Part shown: positions 1-11,785 of the stretch, one piece after another | Position numbering within the stretch: position 1 is the stretch's first letter | Layout of the letters: each line of letters opens with the position of its first letter | Assembly: GCA_037176705.1 (NCBI GenBank) | Contig: CM073886.1 | Span: 92,930,501-92,994,500, forward strand | DNA: 64,000 nt | Direction of reading: 5' to 3' | DNA from: Molossus alvarezi | Lineage: Eukaryota; Chordata; Mammalia; Chiroptera; Molossidae | The notes under the pieces: model-generated | The model's input: the letters and a program-made list of their open reading frames with translations, nothing else | What the model was told of the DNA's origin: nothing | Databases searched by the model: none | Made by a program: the position numbers and the translations under genes

Positions 1-640
1 TATCCAAAGGGCAACAGAGGTAGAGGAAATAATAAAAAATTTTAAGCAGGTGATCAGGGGGTCAAATCCATATGTCTGAAAAGTTATTCTGAAAGAGTAA
101 TCTACCAAAGGTAGAGAGACCTATTAGGAATTTGTTGCAACCATACAGGCAAGACATAATGCTGGCCTGACCAAAGCTATAGTAGAGGAATGGAAAAAGT
201 GTATGGATTGAAGAAGTATTTGAGCAGTTGAATTAAGAGTACCTGATAATAGGATATGAGAGTGAGAGAGAACAAGAAGTCAAGGAAGATACACAGGTTT
301 CTTATTTGTGCAATAGGGTGAAAGTGATGAGAGATACTGAAGAAGTAGATTTGGAGGAGTGGGTGACGAGTTCAATATTGGACATGCTGAATTTGAGGTA
401 TGTATGTGACATTCAAGTGGAGATAATCAAGAATCCATTAGATATACAAACAGTACATGTACGCAGCGGACTAGGCCAAAGAGAAGCATTTACTTCACCT
501 AGAGAGAGAATAGTGTTTTAGAAGTACTTCAGGGTTAGGACCAAACCCTGAAGAACACCAAGATTTAGAGAATGGAGAGAGAAAGAAGCACCTACAAAGA
601 TTAAGAAGGAAAGGTCTGAGGGTAGGATGATAATAAAAGT
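1..640 (-). repeat. Ancient L2-like LINE relic
   Basis: GA-rich text such as 'acctattaggaatttgttgca' and 'gacattcaagtggagata' resembles the antisense of the L2 3' half as I recall it. It is heavily diverged, with no open frame worth noting. Family assignment is from memory of the consensus. Confidence 0.4.
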
Positions 641-717
641 TTTATTTACTTTTAGTTAAGAAATGGCTCCTAATGAAACCCAAAAGAGCATGTAAGGTTA
701 CAAGTACTGTATGAGTC

Positions 718-959
718 TTTTTTTTTTTTTTTGGTTAGTCCTTACCCAAGGATATTTTTCCATTGATTTCCAGATAGAATGGAAGGGAGGGTGAGAGAGA
801 GAGAGAGAGAAAGATCAATGTGAGAGAGACACATCGACTGGTTGGCTCCCACACGGCCCCGAACCTATAACCTACTTACGTGCCCTTGTCTGGGAATCAA
901 GCCCATGACCTCTCAGTCCAAGGGCCAACACTCTAACTGCTGAGCCAAACTAGCCGGGG
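718..959 (-). mobile_element. Ves SINE, type A, antisense
   Basis: Poly-T, then the inverted tail 'agtccttacccaaggat', a (GA)n region and the inverted tRNA head ending 'ccaaactagccggggc'. Imperfect target duplication aagtactgtatgagtc / aagtattgtatgactc flanks it. Confidence 0.85.
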
Positions 960-1680
960 CAAAAGTATTGTATGACTCAATAAAACTACACCCAAAGACC
1001 ATACAAAGAAAACACACAAACACAAACACATTCATTTAGGGCCACATTGCTCATAGTTAACCCTCAATATCAGCTGTAACTGGGGAAAAATAGTAAAAAT
1101 GCAAACCATATAGTATCCCTAGAGCAATTTCATACATGAGTTTTGCAAAAATAAAGATTATTCAATCTAGACAGGCTCCCAAATTCATCAATTATGACAG
1201 AGGACTCCTGGTAAATTGGTATAATCTGTTATATTTTCTTGACAATATAACTGCTCATCTAATAAGAAACATTTCACTTGACAGCATATAAGCTATTTGT
1301 CTAAATTTTTAAAAGTCTTGTAAGCAAGGAAGGCCTAAACTTAGGCAATTGAAGAAAGACTGGAAAAGACCAGAATTTCTTTTTCAAAATAAATTATTGA
1401 GCCACAGAGCACTTGCATTGAGTTTAACAGCTATTTAATACTCTGTTATAACTGACATAGTAGCCTTTTCTATGAAAACATCCCAAATTTATCCTCTCAA
1501 AAGCATGAGATACAGGGACAAATAGTGGTCATGGAGCAAATGCTAGTTAGATTAATAAAAACACTTGAAAGCAATCCACACCACAGAAATAAAAACAAAA
1601 CCATTATTTAATTAATATAATGACTTCCAATGTCTGGAACATCCATAGTACACAACGAATTCTAAAGAAAATAGAGTTTA
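960..1680. other. No recognised feature
   Basis: AT-rich intronic sequence; I see no gene, exon or clear repeat here. Confidence 0.5.
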
Positions 1681-1792
1681 GAGGACTTTAGAAACAGACA
1701 ATTTATGTTCTAATATATTTTCTACTTTATGTGTCACCTTGGACAAGTCAATTTCCTCACTGTAAAAATATAAGCAAGTTTTGACCAATTGC
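1681..1792 (+). repeat. MIR SINE fragment
   Basis: Contains the MIR-like core 'gtgtcaccttggacaagtc' followed by 'tttcctcactgtaaaaata', the usual MIR central and 3' segment, strongly diverged. Confidence 0.55.
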
Positions 1793-1963
1793 AGTATTTC
1801 ATCAGTGAGCTGTCTGTGGTTAGATTCTAACACTTACAAATTAGGGCCTCTAATTTGTTTTCATCCTCTAAAAATCATATAGGTGAATCACTGTATCCAT
1901 TTCTCTATAATAGTCCAGAGTAAACTACAGGTTAAAATTCGCATTAAAAAAAAAAAAAAAATA

Positions 1964-2070
1964 GCCCTGGCCGATTTGGCTCAGTGGTTGGAGCGTCAGC
2001 CTGCGGACCAGAGTCCCGGGTTTGTTCCCGCTAGGGGCATATAACACAAACAAACAAACAAAAAAAAAAA
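1964..2070 (+). mobile_element. Mini-Ves SINE (tRNA head plus A-tail only), copy 1
   Basis: Head GCCCTGGCCGATTTGGCTCAG, B box GGTTTGTTCCC, then CGCTAGGGGCATATAACAC and directly an (AAAC)n/A tail. The roughly 130 bp body found in normal Ves copies is absent. Target duplication not clear because of flanking A runs. Confidence 0.75.
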
Positions 2071-2194
2071 CACTATAATGCTATAAACTCAAATGTCCAG
2101 GGGCCAAAATAAAGAAATGGGAGGAAGGTTGCTATTTGAAGGACGTATCTGAATACTCTCACTGCACCACAGCTCATTTAAAAATATTTTCTCA

Positions 2195-2412
2195 GCCCCG
2201 CCTGTGTGGCTCAGTGGTTGAGCATCGACTCATGTACTCAGAGGTCACCAGTTTGATTCCCGGTCAGGGAACATGCCCGGGTTGTGGGTCCGATCCCCAG
2301 TAGGGGGCATGCAAGTGGTGTCCAATCAATGTTCTCTCTCATCCATGTTTTTGTCTCTCTCTCCCTCTCCCTTCCTCTCTCAAAAAAAGAGTCAATGAAG
2401 AAAAAAAAATTT
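2195..2412 (+). mobile_element. Ves SINE, type B
   Basis: Head with TGTGTGGCTCAGTGGTTGAG, a second repeat of the 'CCCGGGTTGTGGGTCCGATCC' kind, pyrimidine tract and A-rich tail. Duplication aaatattttctcag / aaatattttgtcag flanks it. Confidence 0.85.
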
Positions 2413-2554
2413 TTTAAATATTTTGTCAGCGAGTCCTAAATTTTTCATATTAACAGACTAAACATAACACAAATGAAGAACACAAATTTACCTTAACTGC
2501 AGCCCTATATTGTCCATCTTCATTCTTAGAATATTACAAATTCTTGTTATTAAT
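2413..2554. other. No recognised feature
   Basis: AT-rich intronic DNA without identifiable content. Confidence 0.4.
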
Positions 2555-3250
2555 TGGTCCATTACAGTAAAGCTTTGATTCTGCAGGCCTCAATTTAACA
2601 GACTTCAAGTTCAACGGACACAATTTCTGGTCCGTATATCATATGTGAAAATTAACACCTTGTTAAATTTGAAAATGCTCTTAACCAAGATTTGCTTATA
2701 ATTAAATTAACAGGTTTTTTTTGTTTGTTTGTTATTAATTCACTGTTATCTTTAACAAATTTTAGCAAATAGGCCATAATGTTGGAAAAAACACTGTAGT
2801 AATTTCGCTTACCTAAGTAAATACTACATATCATATTTAAATCCAAGAGTCACCACTCATAAACAATGTTCGGTGAATGGTTAGCTGGTAATTGATGCTG
2901 CTATCTTGTGGCGTGACTCCCTGCAGCAGTTTTAACAACAGCAGGCTGGTATACCAACATTTACTAAGCCACCTTCCCAGCTGTGTACATCTGTTTACTT
3001 GCAGTGACTGGTGAATGTGTGCATTTACTAGACCTATTCAGTATAAGTTTAAAATTATAGTACAGTAATACATATAGAAAACTTTTCTGTGAAATTAAAC
3101 TTTTTATACATACTTAATTTTAATTACACAAACGTGTCTACATAAGTAAAAACAAGTAAACTAACATTAATTTTTTTTAACATAAGCATCAGAAAAACCT
3201 ACTATATTATACAAAGAAACTCGGCTTTAAACGAACACTCCCTCACCCGA
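2555..3250. mobile_element. Possible Tigger-like DNA transposon relic
   Basis: The left end 'cagtaaagctttgattctgc' with 'caacggacacaatttctggt', and the right part 'ctcggctttaaacgaacac', resemble the inverted ends and subterminal text of pogo/Tigger elements. No transposase frame survives. Assignment from memory; the ends are only partly complementary. Confidence 0.35.
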
Positions 3251-3284
3251 ATTAATTATTTCAAGTGTAGCTCTGACTTCTAAA

Positions 3285-3640
3285 AACCTAAGGTTCGCAG
3301 ACCCCCACTTTTAAAGAAAGATTTGTTTTTTAGAACAGTTTTAGGTTCACAGCTATATTGGGCAGATGGTACAGAGATTTCCCATCTATCTCCTGTCCCC
3401 CACATACCCATAGCCTCCCATAATATCAACATCCCACACTGGGTATACTTGTTACTGTAAATGAACTCACGCTGGCACATCATTAATATCCCAAGTCCCC
3501 AGGTTACATTAGGGTTCACTCTTGGTGTTCTATTTCCTTTGGGTTTTGAAAAATGTGTAACATGTATCCACCATTTAGTATCATACAGAATCATTTCATT
3601 GACCTAAAAACCCACTGTCCTTTGTCTGCTATCCCTCACT
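3285..3640 (-). repeat. Old L1 (L1M-type) 3' region
   Basis: Antisense L1M 3'-UTR text, for example 'tagggttcactcttggtgtt' and 'gtatccaccatttagtatca', is clearly recognisable. No coding capacity remains. Confidence 0.75.
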
Positions 3641-3644
3641 TACC

Positions 3645-4724
3645 CCATCTTAAATCCTAACCTGCAAATTGCATTTAAGAGATTCTAAACACTGAAATGA
3701 GTTTCAGAATCTTGAGGATGAAACCGGGAAGACAAAAGCCAGAGCAGAAAAAAAAACGGAGCAAAGGAAAGTTAAGTGAGAACAGCTGCATTTCAAGAAT
3801 CAAAACACTCCATCCCTTAAAGAGCTAAAGCCAGATCCTTTAAGTACTATTTTTCCTTCCAATTCCCTTCCAGGAATTCTGAGAGGGTCTTGGCTACTGA
3901 GTCTTCCTAAGCAGACAAAGTAGGTAGCTATAGTTAAGTAAATTCTTCGTCTACATATAAACATTTACTGGTAGTGACTCATCCCTTAAACTCACTTACT
4001 TTTAAGATATTAGTGGCAGAAACTATAAACAGCCTGAGTTGGATGCTCTTTGATATTACACTGCACATAGGCTCTACAGCCCTCTACACTGTATTCATAA
4101 ATAGGATTAGCTTGATTAAACAGAGCTGAAGAGACTTTATAACCTATACTCAGACTCTTCAAATGTTAAGTCCATTCCTTTCAACACATCTTTCCCTTAT
4201 TCACCATAAATGATATATCACCATATAACATCAATTCTTTTTGCAGTGTTTTGTATCTCATTGGTTCCTTAATTGTTGCTCACCCTCCCCCCTAGACTGA
4301 TGCAATCTTATCCTTCCTAGCTCTCATTTTCAGTACTACTGTCTAATCTATCTCTAAGCACTAGCTAACTCCTATTACTGCTTTTAGGAGATTAAGTGCT
4401 ACAGTAGTTTCCAAGTGTCCTAGAAATTAATTCCAAGATGCCTTACACCTTACCTTTTTTTTTCCAAGTCTTTAATAAGGTGCCCTAGATTACCCATCCT
4501 TCCTTATTCTCCTCATTTATCACCCTCCCCTCTGCCTGTTTTAAATGCCCTTTACCTGACAAGCCCTCCATTTCCAGCTCAAGGACCCCTCCAACATGTG
4601 CTACACATATGGAATGCCTCCTTCCCCCTAAGGAATCTATTAGTCATCTTCCTCCCACCATTTAAACTTCTCTCCATGAAGTCTTGTCAGAACTCTGTTA
4701 GGAGTTCCTACTTTTTCTAAAATA
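3645..4724. other. No recognised feature
   Basis: Intronic DNA without a recognisable exon or repeat. Confidence 0.5.
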
Positions 4725-5182
4725 ATGGATCAGAACCTTGGGTGCACACTGGAATCACCAGTATGTGACGTGTTTTAAAATAAAATACCGATGTCCATGT
4801 TCCATATTAGATCAATTAAAACAATCTCTAGCCCTGGCTGGTTTGGTTCAGCGGTTAGAGCGTCGGCCTGCGGTCCAGAGAGACCCAGGTTCGGTTCCCA
4901 CTAAGGGCACATACCTCGGTTGCAGTTTGTCCCTGGCCCTGGTTGGGTCGTGCAGGTGGCAGCCACTCGATGTGTACCTGTCACGTCGATGCTTCTCTCT
5001 CTCTCTCCCCACCCCCTGCTCTTTCTGAACAAAAAATGGGAAAATGTCCTCGGGTGAGGATTAAAAAAAACAAAAACAATCTCTAGGCAAAGGACTCAGA
5101 TATTAGTGGTGATAGGTGGGGAGTTGTTTAGCCCCCCCCCCAAAGCCCCCCAGGTGATTATTCTAAATGAGCAGCCAAGCAT
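4725..5182. mobile_element. MER5-type hAT MITE split by a SINE
   Basis: Left half contains 'cacactggaatcacc' and 'aaataccgatgtcc'. Right half contains the inverted counterpart 'caggtgattattctaaatga'. The two halves are separated by the Ves insertion at 4831-5073. Palindromic MITE structure typical of hAT-Charlie derivatives. Confidence 0.55.
4831..5073 (+). mobile_element. Ves SINE, type A, inside the MITE
   Basis: Head GCCCTGGCTGGTTTGG, B box GGTTCGGTTCCC, tail 'aaatgtcctcgggtgaggat' and A-run. The perfect duplication acaatctctag borders both sides. Confidence 0.9.
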
Positions 5183-5377
5183 AGGAACACTATTAACCCT
5201 ACCCAGCCTAGAAGCAAAACTCCCATAACTACATTTTTTTTCAATATGTAAATATACCCATATCCCACACCCCTAAAATACACTTACAACATAGCCTTGA
5301 CTAATGCATATAATTTAAATACCTGAAATGGGCCTTCATAAGGCTTAAACACTATACAGTACAGTAATTTATATATT

Positions 5378-5455
5378 CTAGCATAGGGTTCCTCTTCTGT
5401 AAAATGGGGACAATACTATCTACTTTACATGGTTGTCATGGAAAATCAAACAAGA
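5378..5455 (+). repeat. MIR 3' fragment
   Basis: 'tgtaaaatggggacaatac' followed by a degenerate 'atggttgtcatggaaaat' is characteristic of the MIR 3' half. Confidence 0.55.
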
Positions 5456-5542
5456 TACTGGATATTACACATTTGGCAAAGCAACAGAGCTTAACAGGGC
5501 ACAACTGTTAAAGTCCTTCATTCACTTTTATTATTTAAAAAC

Positions 5543-5797
5543 TTTTTTTTTTTTAAATCCTCATCCTAGGATATTTTTCCATTGATTTTCAGATTAGGAG
5601 GAAGGAAGGGTAGGAGGGAGACAGAAAGAGAGAAACATCGATGTGCGAGAGACACATCAATTGGTTGCCTCCCACAGGACCCAACCAGGGCTGGGGATCA
5701 AATAGAAACCGAAGTACATGCCCTTGACTGGAATCAAACCCATGACTCCTTGGTCTGCAGGCCGATGCTCTAACTGAAGAACCAATCCAGCCAGAGC
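5543..5797 (-). mobile_element. Ves SINE, type A, antisense
   Basis: Poly-T, 'aatcctcatcctaggat', purine tract, inverted head ending 'ccaatccagccagagc'. Diverged copy. Confidence 0.85.
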
Positions 5798-5800
5798 TTA

Positions 5801-6008
5801 TCTTTTAATGTTTTTATTGATTTTTTAGAGAGAGAAGAAGGGAGAGATGGAAACATCGATGTGCTAGAAATACATGGTTCGGCTGCCTCCTGCACACCCC
5901 CTACTGGGGATCAAGCCGGAAATCCAGACATGTGCCCTGACCAGCAATCGAACTGGGACCTCTCAGTCCATGGCTGATGCTCAATCCACTGAGCCATACC
6001 AGCTGGAC
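5801..6008 (-). mobile_element. Ves SINE, type B, antisense
   Basis: Starts 'tttttattgattttttagag' and ends with the inverted type B head 'gagccataccagctgg'. It abuts the preceding type A copy almost directly, so the two form a 470 bp SINE block. Confidence 0.85.
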
Positions 6009-7508
6009 ACTAAGAAAGAATCAAAATTCACGTGATAGTATGAAAGATACAAGTTATCTGGATGAGCCTGAGTAGGCAGCTTCTGGCCAATAGTTACAAT
6101 CAAAAGGGGCATTTGTTTGCCCCTGTAGACACTCAGCAAATTTTACCATAAGTATGTCTCATCATTATCCTGTCTTTCTCTAAAGTGGAACAACAAATAA
6201 ATCTCTCTCTCCCTCTCCTCTCTCTAAAATCAACAAATAAAATTTTACATAGGTGAAATCTGGTTAAAATTCATACCAAAACCAATAAAAACCCCAAGAA
6301 ACAGTCTTTGAAAGTTAAGTAAAATAGAGCCCAGGAGGTGTCTGACACTTATAGTCCCCTGGCCAACCTGTGTGGGGAGGTTGTTCTCAAATTACACAGA
6401 AGCACCAGCAGCTGGCTGAATCTGTTTTCATGCTCTATTTCCTAGGTCCAGGAGTTCACAAGCACCCTAACCAAGGATTATCTAGAAAGAAATCTGCTGC
6501 CAGGGACTGGTCTGCCAGAAACTCAAAACTGAATAAACATATTCCTTTAGATATCAAAACAAAGATTACATGTTTTAAAATTTAAAACTCAAATGGGTAT
6601 TAGAGAATAGAAAATAGACCATTAATGATAAATAAGGCCAATTTCAATTGACTGATAGTGGCTACCAGGACTGGTGGCAATGTATTAAGAAGAATTCTGA
6701 GGCTGAATATGGGTTCATCAGGAAAGCACACCATGAGAAATAATGGATATTGGTCATGGGTAGAAGAGGTGAAAGAGACAGCAGGTATGACATATATTTT
6801 CCATCCAGAAGACTCATAACTTCAGGACTAAAGAGCCTAACCTAAAAAGGGAAGTAATACAGATGTTCACAGAGAATGGCAATCATTTATTTAGTTGCTT
6901 TTGAAGGCAGGAACTGTGGGTGCCTTATTCCTTTTTTTTGTATCTCCGATACCTGTCAGAATGCCTGATATATAATAATAGGCTGTTAATAATAGTGCAT
7001 TTAATTAAATGTGCAATAAGAAAACAGAAACATGAGATCTCATTATTTTGTGATATGGTATAAGCTATTAAGGTCTATTCACCAAAATACCCTCACACCC
7101 CAGTAAAGGCCCATTTGACTTCAGGTTTGATTGTAGCGAGTAGCGAGGAAAATAAGTAGTACCAAAAATGAGAAAGCCCTAGGCAAAGACTAGCTTTAGA
7201 AGCAAGACTCTTAGAAAGTGGACCTCTGCCCTCATTTTACTTGCAGGAGACAGTAACAAAAGTTAACTTAAACTTAAGATTAACCAACAGTGAAACAATA
7301 CTGCATTTCATTTTGTTTACATTTTCACTAGATAAATCCCAACGACCATAAACTTGAATTTATTCAACTCTCTATATTAAGTACATGGCACAGAATGCAC
7401 TATGTGTAATCAAGCACTTAAATGTTTAATACGGTGAGGTTCTAACATCTGCTTGCACTTTGGCACTATAATACCATTAGTATTACTTTTATAAAAAGAG
7501 TTGGTGTG
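6009..7508. other. No gene; a SINE-tail scrap and weak old repeat
   Basis: 6190-6240 holds a pyrimidine tract plus 'aaatcaacaaataaaa', a likely 5'-truncated type B tail. 6890-6990 has weak similarity to a LINE/MIR 3' end. The rest is unrecognised intronic DNA. Confidence 0.4.
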
Positions 7509-7755
7509 TGGCCTGGCTGGTGTGGCTCAGTGGTTGAGAATCGACCCATGCACCAACAAAGAGGTCTCAGGTTTGATTCCTGGTCAGGGCACATGCCCAG
7601 TTTGTGGACCAAATCCCCAGTGGGGGGCATGCAAGAGGTGACCAATCAATGTTCTCTCCCATCGATGTTTCTATCTCTCTCTCTCTCCCTGTTCCTCTCT
7701 CTAAAAAAAAAAAAAATCAATAAAAAAAAAAAAGAATGTGAACTTAAAAAAAAGA
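7509..7755 (+). mobile_element. Ves SINE, type B
   Basis: GCCTGGCTGGTGTGGCTCAG head, CGACCCATGCACC arm, GGTTTGATTCC B box and A-rich tail. Duplication gttggtgtgtg on both sides. Confidence 0.9.
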
Positions 7756-7923
7756 AGTTGGTGTGTGATGGAAGGGCAACCTAACCTATACTTGTTCCAC
7801 AACTGGACCATAAGAGTGAAAATTAGTTTTATCTATTCTTAAGGTCAGAACTATTATCTCTAAACAAACACTTCCAAAGATTATTTTAGATTATTGGACA
7901 GATGCGTTAAAAGCATAGTGGGG

Positions 7924-8148
7924 GCCCTGGCCGGTTTGGCTCAGCGGTTAGAGCGCCCGCCTGCGGTCCGGAGAGACCCGGGTTCGGTTCCCGCTAAGGG
8001 CACGTACCTCGGTTGCAGTTTGTCCCCGGCCCTGGTTGGTCGTGCGGGTGGCAGCCACTCGATGTGTCCCTTTCACGTCGATGTTTCCCTCTCTCTCTCT
8101 TCCTCTCTCTCCCTCCCACTCTGTCTGTACAAAAAAAAAAAAAAAAAA
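7924..8148 (+). mobile_element. Ves SINE, type A, young copy
   Basis: Near-consensus type A with intact A box (TGGCTCAGCGG) and B box (GGTTCGGTTCCC). It belongs to the TTGGTCGTGCGG sublineage and ends after 'ctctgtctgtac' in a pure A-run, lacking the GAGGAT tail. Perfect duplication aaagcatagtggggg. Very similar to the copy at 19560. Confidence 0.95.
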
Positions 8149-8275
8149 AAAGCATAGTGGGGGATGAATCCAAAAATTAAGCTTTGCAAAAAATTCAGGT
8201 AATTTTAATGACAAGTATACTTGTGACTAGAAAGAATGGGTCCAGAATATCTCTCAAAGAATACTGGATTTTTTA

Positions 8276-8511
8276 AACTTTAACTTTATTTATTTTTTGT
8301 TCAGTAGGAGGGAGGGACGGAGAGAGAGAAAGAGAGAAAGAGAGAAACACATCGATGTATAAGGGACACATCAAGTGGCTGCGACCCACACAATCCAACC
8401 AGGGCCGGGGACAATCTGCAACTGAGGTATGTGCCCTTAGCGGGAACTGAACCCAGGCCTCTCTGAACCGCATGCCAATGCTCTAACCGCTGAGACAAAC
8501 CGGCCAGGGCC
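8276..8511 (-). mobile_element. Ves SINE, type A, antisense
   Basis: Inverted body from 'tttgttcagtaggagg' to 'caaaccggccagggc'. Duplication agaatactggatttt flanks it. Confidence 0.9.
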
Positions 8512-8952
8512 CAAGAATACTGGATTTTCCACACTCACACCTCTGTCCCTAGTTGAACAGACATGGGATTGACTGGTTCTTTGCTATTTTTTCCAATTTT
8601 TAAAAAATTATGACACAGAACAGGTTGACACATAGCCTTTCCCCAGAGTTCCAAAACTGTTGTCATGAGAATAAAGTGACTGAGCAATGAATATAGATTC
8701 CTAGCTTTCTGTGGTAATTCTGGAAGCAACTAGTGACTGACTATTGAAAAGGGCTTTAAAGGCTTACTTTGCTGAACCTTAATTCTTATAGTCAGAATTC
8801 AATTTGATCTCACCAATTTGGCAAATTTAAAGCAATGTTATCAATTGTAGGTTTCCTGATCCTCTTTGGTGGTAGTAAGAAGAAAGAATTTTATTACCAG
8901 GGCTTTCGTACCTCAAAAAATAACAATAATAAATGAATAAACAAAAACAAAG

Positions 8953-9051
8953 GGCCCTGGCTGGGTGGCTCAGATGGTTGGAGCCTTGTCCTGTACACTA
9001 ATAGGTAGCAGGTTCGAATCCTGGTTGGGGCACATATGGGAGGCAACTGAT

Positions 9052-9098
<47 letters not shown>

Positions 9099-9172
9099 CC
9101 CCGCCCCAGCCCCTTCCTCCTTCTCTCTAGAATCAATAGAGCATATCCTTGGGTGAGGATTGAAAAAAACAA
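8953..9172 (+). mobile_element. Ves SINE, type C
   Basis: Head GCCCTGGCTGGGTGGCTCAG, arm GTCCTGTACACTAA, B box GGTTCGAATCC, then a long (TC)n tract (about 9056-9095) and 'tccttgggtgaggattg' tail. Confidence 0.85.
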
Positions 9173-9659
9173 AAGTACACACTGCATACAACTTCATACC
9201 ATCAACAGCAAACATTTGCCAGCACTTAAAGACAGAGTTAGGAGTGAATGGACTTAGGCCCAGGCTATGCCCCTTATTAACCAAGTCATCCTGGCAAAAC
9301 CAACTTCAGATTCATTCATATAATGATGAACCTACTACCTTCCTACCCTGCTTATCTTATACAACTTCATGTTTGGAAAATTATGAAGGCCTAACAAATA
9401 CATATATGGAACCATTATTATGCTAATCATCATGTAAAAGGAAATTATTAATAAACAAATTCCCCCATTCCACTCACTCCATTATCAATAACACAATAGT
9501 ACCTAAATAACAACTATATTGCTTAGTAGTATATTTTTAATACCTACATTCATAAAAGTTTTTCTCCAAAAGCCTATATAATGACATACAAAGATGAACT
9601 AGCAGAAGAATAAATGTGGCAAAGCAGGTAGAGAATTAGGACATTTAAAATATTTTCTA

Positions 9660-9845
9660 GGCTCAGTGGATTGAGCATAGTCCCATGGACTGAGAGGTCC
9701 CGGTTCGATTCCTGATTGGGGCGTGTGTCCTGGTTTCGAACTCGATCCCCAGTAAGGGGCGAGTAGGATGCAGCTGACTGATGTTTCTTTCTCACATGGA
9801 AGTTTCTCTCTCTCCCTTCCTATCTCTCTCTAAAAAAATAAAAAT
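9660..9845 (+). mobile_element. Ves SINE, type B, lacking its first bases
   Basis: Begins inside the A box (GGCTCAGTGGATTGAGC) and runs to a normal A-rich tail. Short duplication aatattttct / agtattttct. The 5' truncation removed about 13 bases. Confidence 0.8.
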
Positions 9846-10035
9846 AAAGTATTTTCTAAAGATTGCTTATCCTATATGCCAAGATCCCTGATGAGTCCTT
9901 TGAAATAGTCAATTTCCTCTAGATTTTGGATGCTTAATTAAAGCAGTCTTTTCACCAATATTTAATTAAGAAACAGGAATATTTTCCTCCCACAATTTTG
10001 GGTTTTGTGACCTTCTAAACATACCACACTACTTT

Positions 10036-10239
10036 TTTAAAAAAATATTTTTTTCTTTATTGATTTTAGAGAGGGAGAGAGAGAAACATCAGTGAGAGAG
10101 AACATTGACTAGCCACCTCTTATATGACCCCCAATGGGGATTGGGACCACAACCTGGGCATGTGCCCTGACCAGGAATCGAACTGGCGATCTCTTGGTGC
10201 ATGGGTCGACACTCAACCAGCGAGCCATACCGGCTGGGC
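10036..10239 (-). mobile_element. Ves SINE, type B, antisense
   Basis: 'tttattgattttagagagg' to 'gagccataccggctgggc'. Imperfect duplication accacactactttt / accacaccactttt. Confidence 0.9.
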
Positions 10240-10407
10240 ACCACACCACTTTTCTATCAGATCATTCCACCAACTGGCCCCTATAAAACTGCTCTCTAGT
10301 GCTTTCCCATGAATGAGAAGCAATTTCCTACATCTTGATTGGGCTGTGGAAAACGATATATGGTTCCCAAATAACAGAGAATTCTCTCTTTACTCTCACA
10401 ATCCTTT

Positions 10408-10680
10408 TCTTTTCTTTTTCTTTTTTTGTTAATCCTCACTCGAGGATATTTTTCCATTGATTTTTTTTAAGATAGAGTAGATAGAGTGAAGGGGGGGGGG
10501 GATAAGGAGAGAAGAGAAAAACATCAGATGTAAGAGCGACACATTGATTAGTTGCCTCCCCCAGGACCCCAAATGTGGCTGAACCTGCAACCCAGGTAGG
10601 CGCCCTTGACTGGGAATCAAGCTCAAGACCCTTCAATTCTCAGGCCAATGCTAAAATTGCTGACCCAAACTGGTCAGGGC
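10408..10680 (-). mobile_element. Ves SINE, type A, antisense
   Basis: 'aatcctcactcgaggat' to 'ccaaactggtcagggc', with a G10 run inside. Duplication ctctcacaatcctt / ctctcacaattctt. Confidence 0.9.
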
Positions 10681-10727
10681 TACTCTCACAATTCTTGATA
10701 GATAGTCTGGTTTCTATGCTATAAAAA

Positions 10728-10832
10728 TTAATCTTGACAAGTCACTTACGGTTACTTGAGACTGAGTTTCCACATTTATAAAAATAAGAACTAGATTAAC
10801 TCCAAGACTCTTTCTGATTGAAACAGTCTGAT
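10728..10832 (+). repeat. MIR fragment
   Basis: 'cttgacaagtcacttac' followed by 'ctgagtttccacatttataa' matches the MIR core order. Confidence 0.5.
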
Positions 10833-11463
10833 TCTCTTCAGATCGTGTATGTCAATTATGTCAATACTGTGACTAAGAGACCCCAAGAAAAATCTTGATT
10901 GCAGCTTCTAAATATTCAAAATATTTCTTGTCCCTCCCCTAGTCCCCAAAGGGTAGTTACAACTACTGTAGAACATTTAAAAAATGTTTTAACAGTCCAG
11001 TTTAAAATTTCTCAATAAAGACTATCCAGCCACACAACAGTAGGATTGTGGTTTAGTTTTTAGAGTCTCTGGATTCTAAAAAGGAATTGAATCAAAAAGA
11101 TAACAGGAAGACACATTTAAGAAACAAAATTATACATGAGCATTCATTTCCAGAAACCAGTCTCATTTCATACCATGTTATCTCTTGTAGCTGGGAACAA
11201 TCTCAGAAGTCCAAGCCTAACTAACCTAACACTTCTAACCTTAGAATACCAGAAAGCAAATTCGCCTTAGCGGATCACTCAATTTCAGTCAACTCTGGGG
11301 ATTCTGAACCAAAAGGGCTGTATGGGATATAGGGGGCTAGAGTAGGGAGGTGGCAACACAGGATGAGCATAGATTGAGGATTTTCACTCCTTGGTAAGAG
11401 TTCATCTGAATGGTTAATTAAAGTGTTTTAAAACCCAAATCCAATAATAAATGAATTTTTTAA
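10833..11463. other. No recognised feature
   Basis: Intronic DNA without recognisable exons or repeats. Confidence 0.45.
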
Positions 11464-11514
11464 ATCCTCACCCACGGGCGGACACTCTAACCGCTGAGCC
11501 ACACTAGCCAGGGC
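11464..11514 (-). mobile_element. 51-bp Ves relic with both ends and no middle
   Basis: Inverted tail 'aaatcctcaccca' is joined directly to inverted head 'ctctaaccgctgagccacac..agggc'. The central roughly 180 bp is missing. Flanks aaatgaatt / aaatgattc may be a target duplication. Confidence 0.65.
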
Positions 11515-11541
11515 AAATGATTCGCTCAGAAACTACATGCA

Positions 11542-11785
11542 GCCCTGGCCAGTTTGGCTCAGCGGTTAGAGCATCGGCCTGCGGTCCAGAGAGACCTGGG
11601 TTCAGTTCCTGCTAAGGGCACGTACCTCGGTGGCAGTTTGTCCCCAGCCCTGGTTGGGTCATGCGGGTGGCAACCACTTGATGTGTCCCTTTCATGTTGA
11701 TGTTTCTTCTCTCTCTCCCCCTCCCACTCTATCTGAACAAAAAATGGAAAAATGTCCTTGGGTGAGGATTAAAGAAAAAAAAAAA
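11542..11785 (+). mobile_element. Ves SINE, type A
   Basis: Complete head, body and 'tccttgggtgaggatt' tail. Perfect duplication aaactacatgc. Confidence 0.9.

Noticed and set aside
7894..8157. Recurrent 'LAQRLERRPAVQRDPGSVPAKGTYLGCSLSPALVG' type frames in many places
   Set aside because: These are translations of the Ves SINE body in one frame, repeated wherever type A copies occur; not a protein family.
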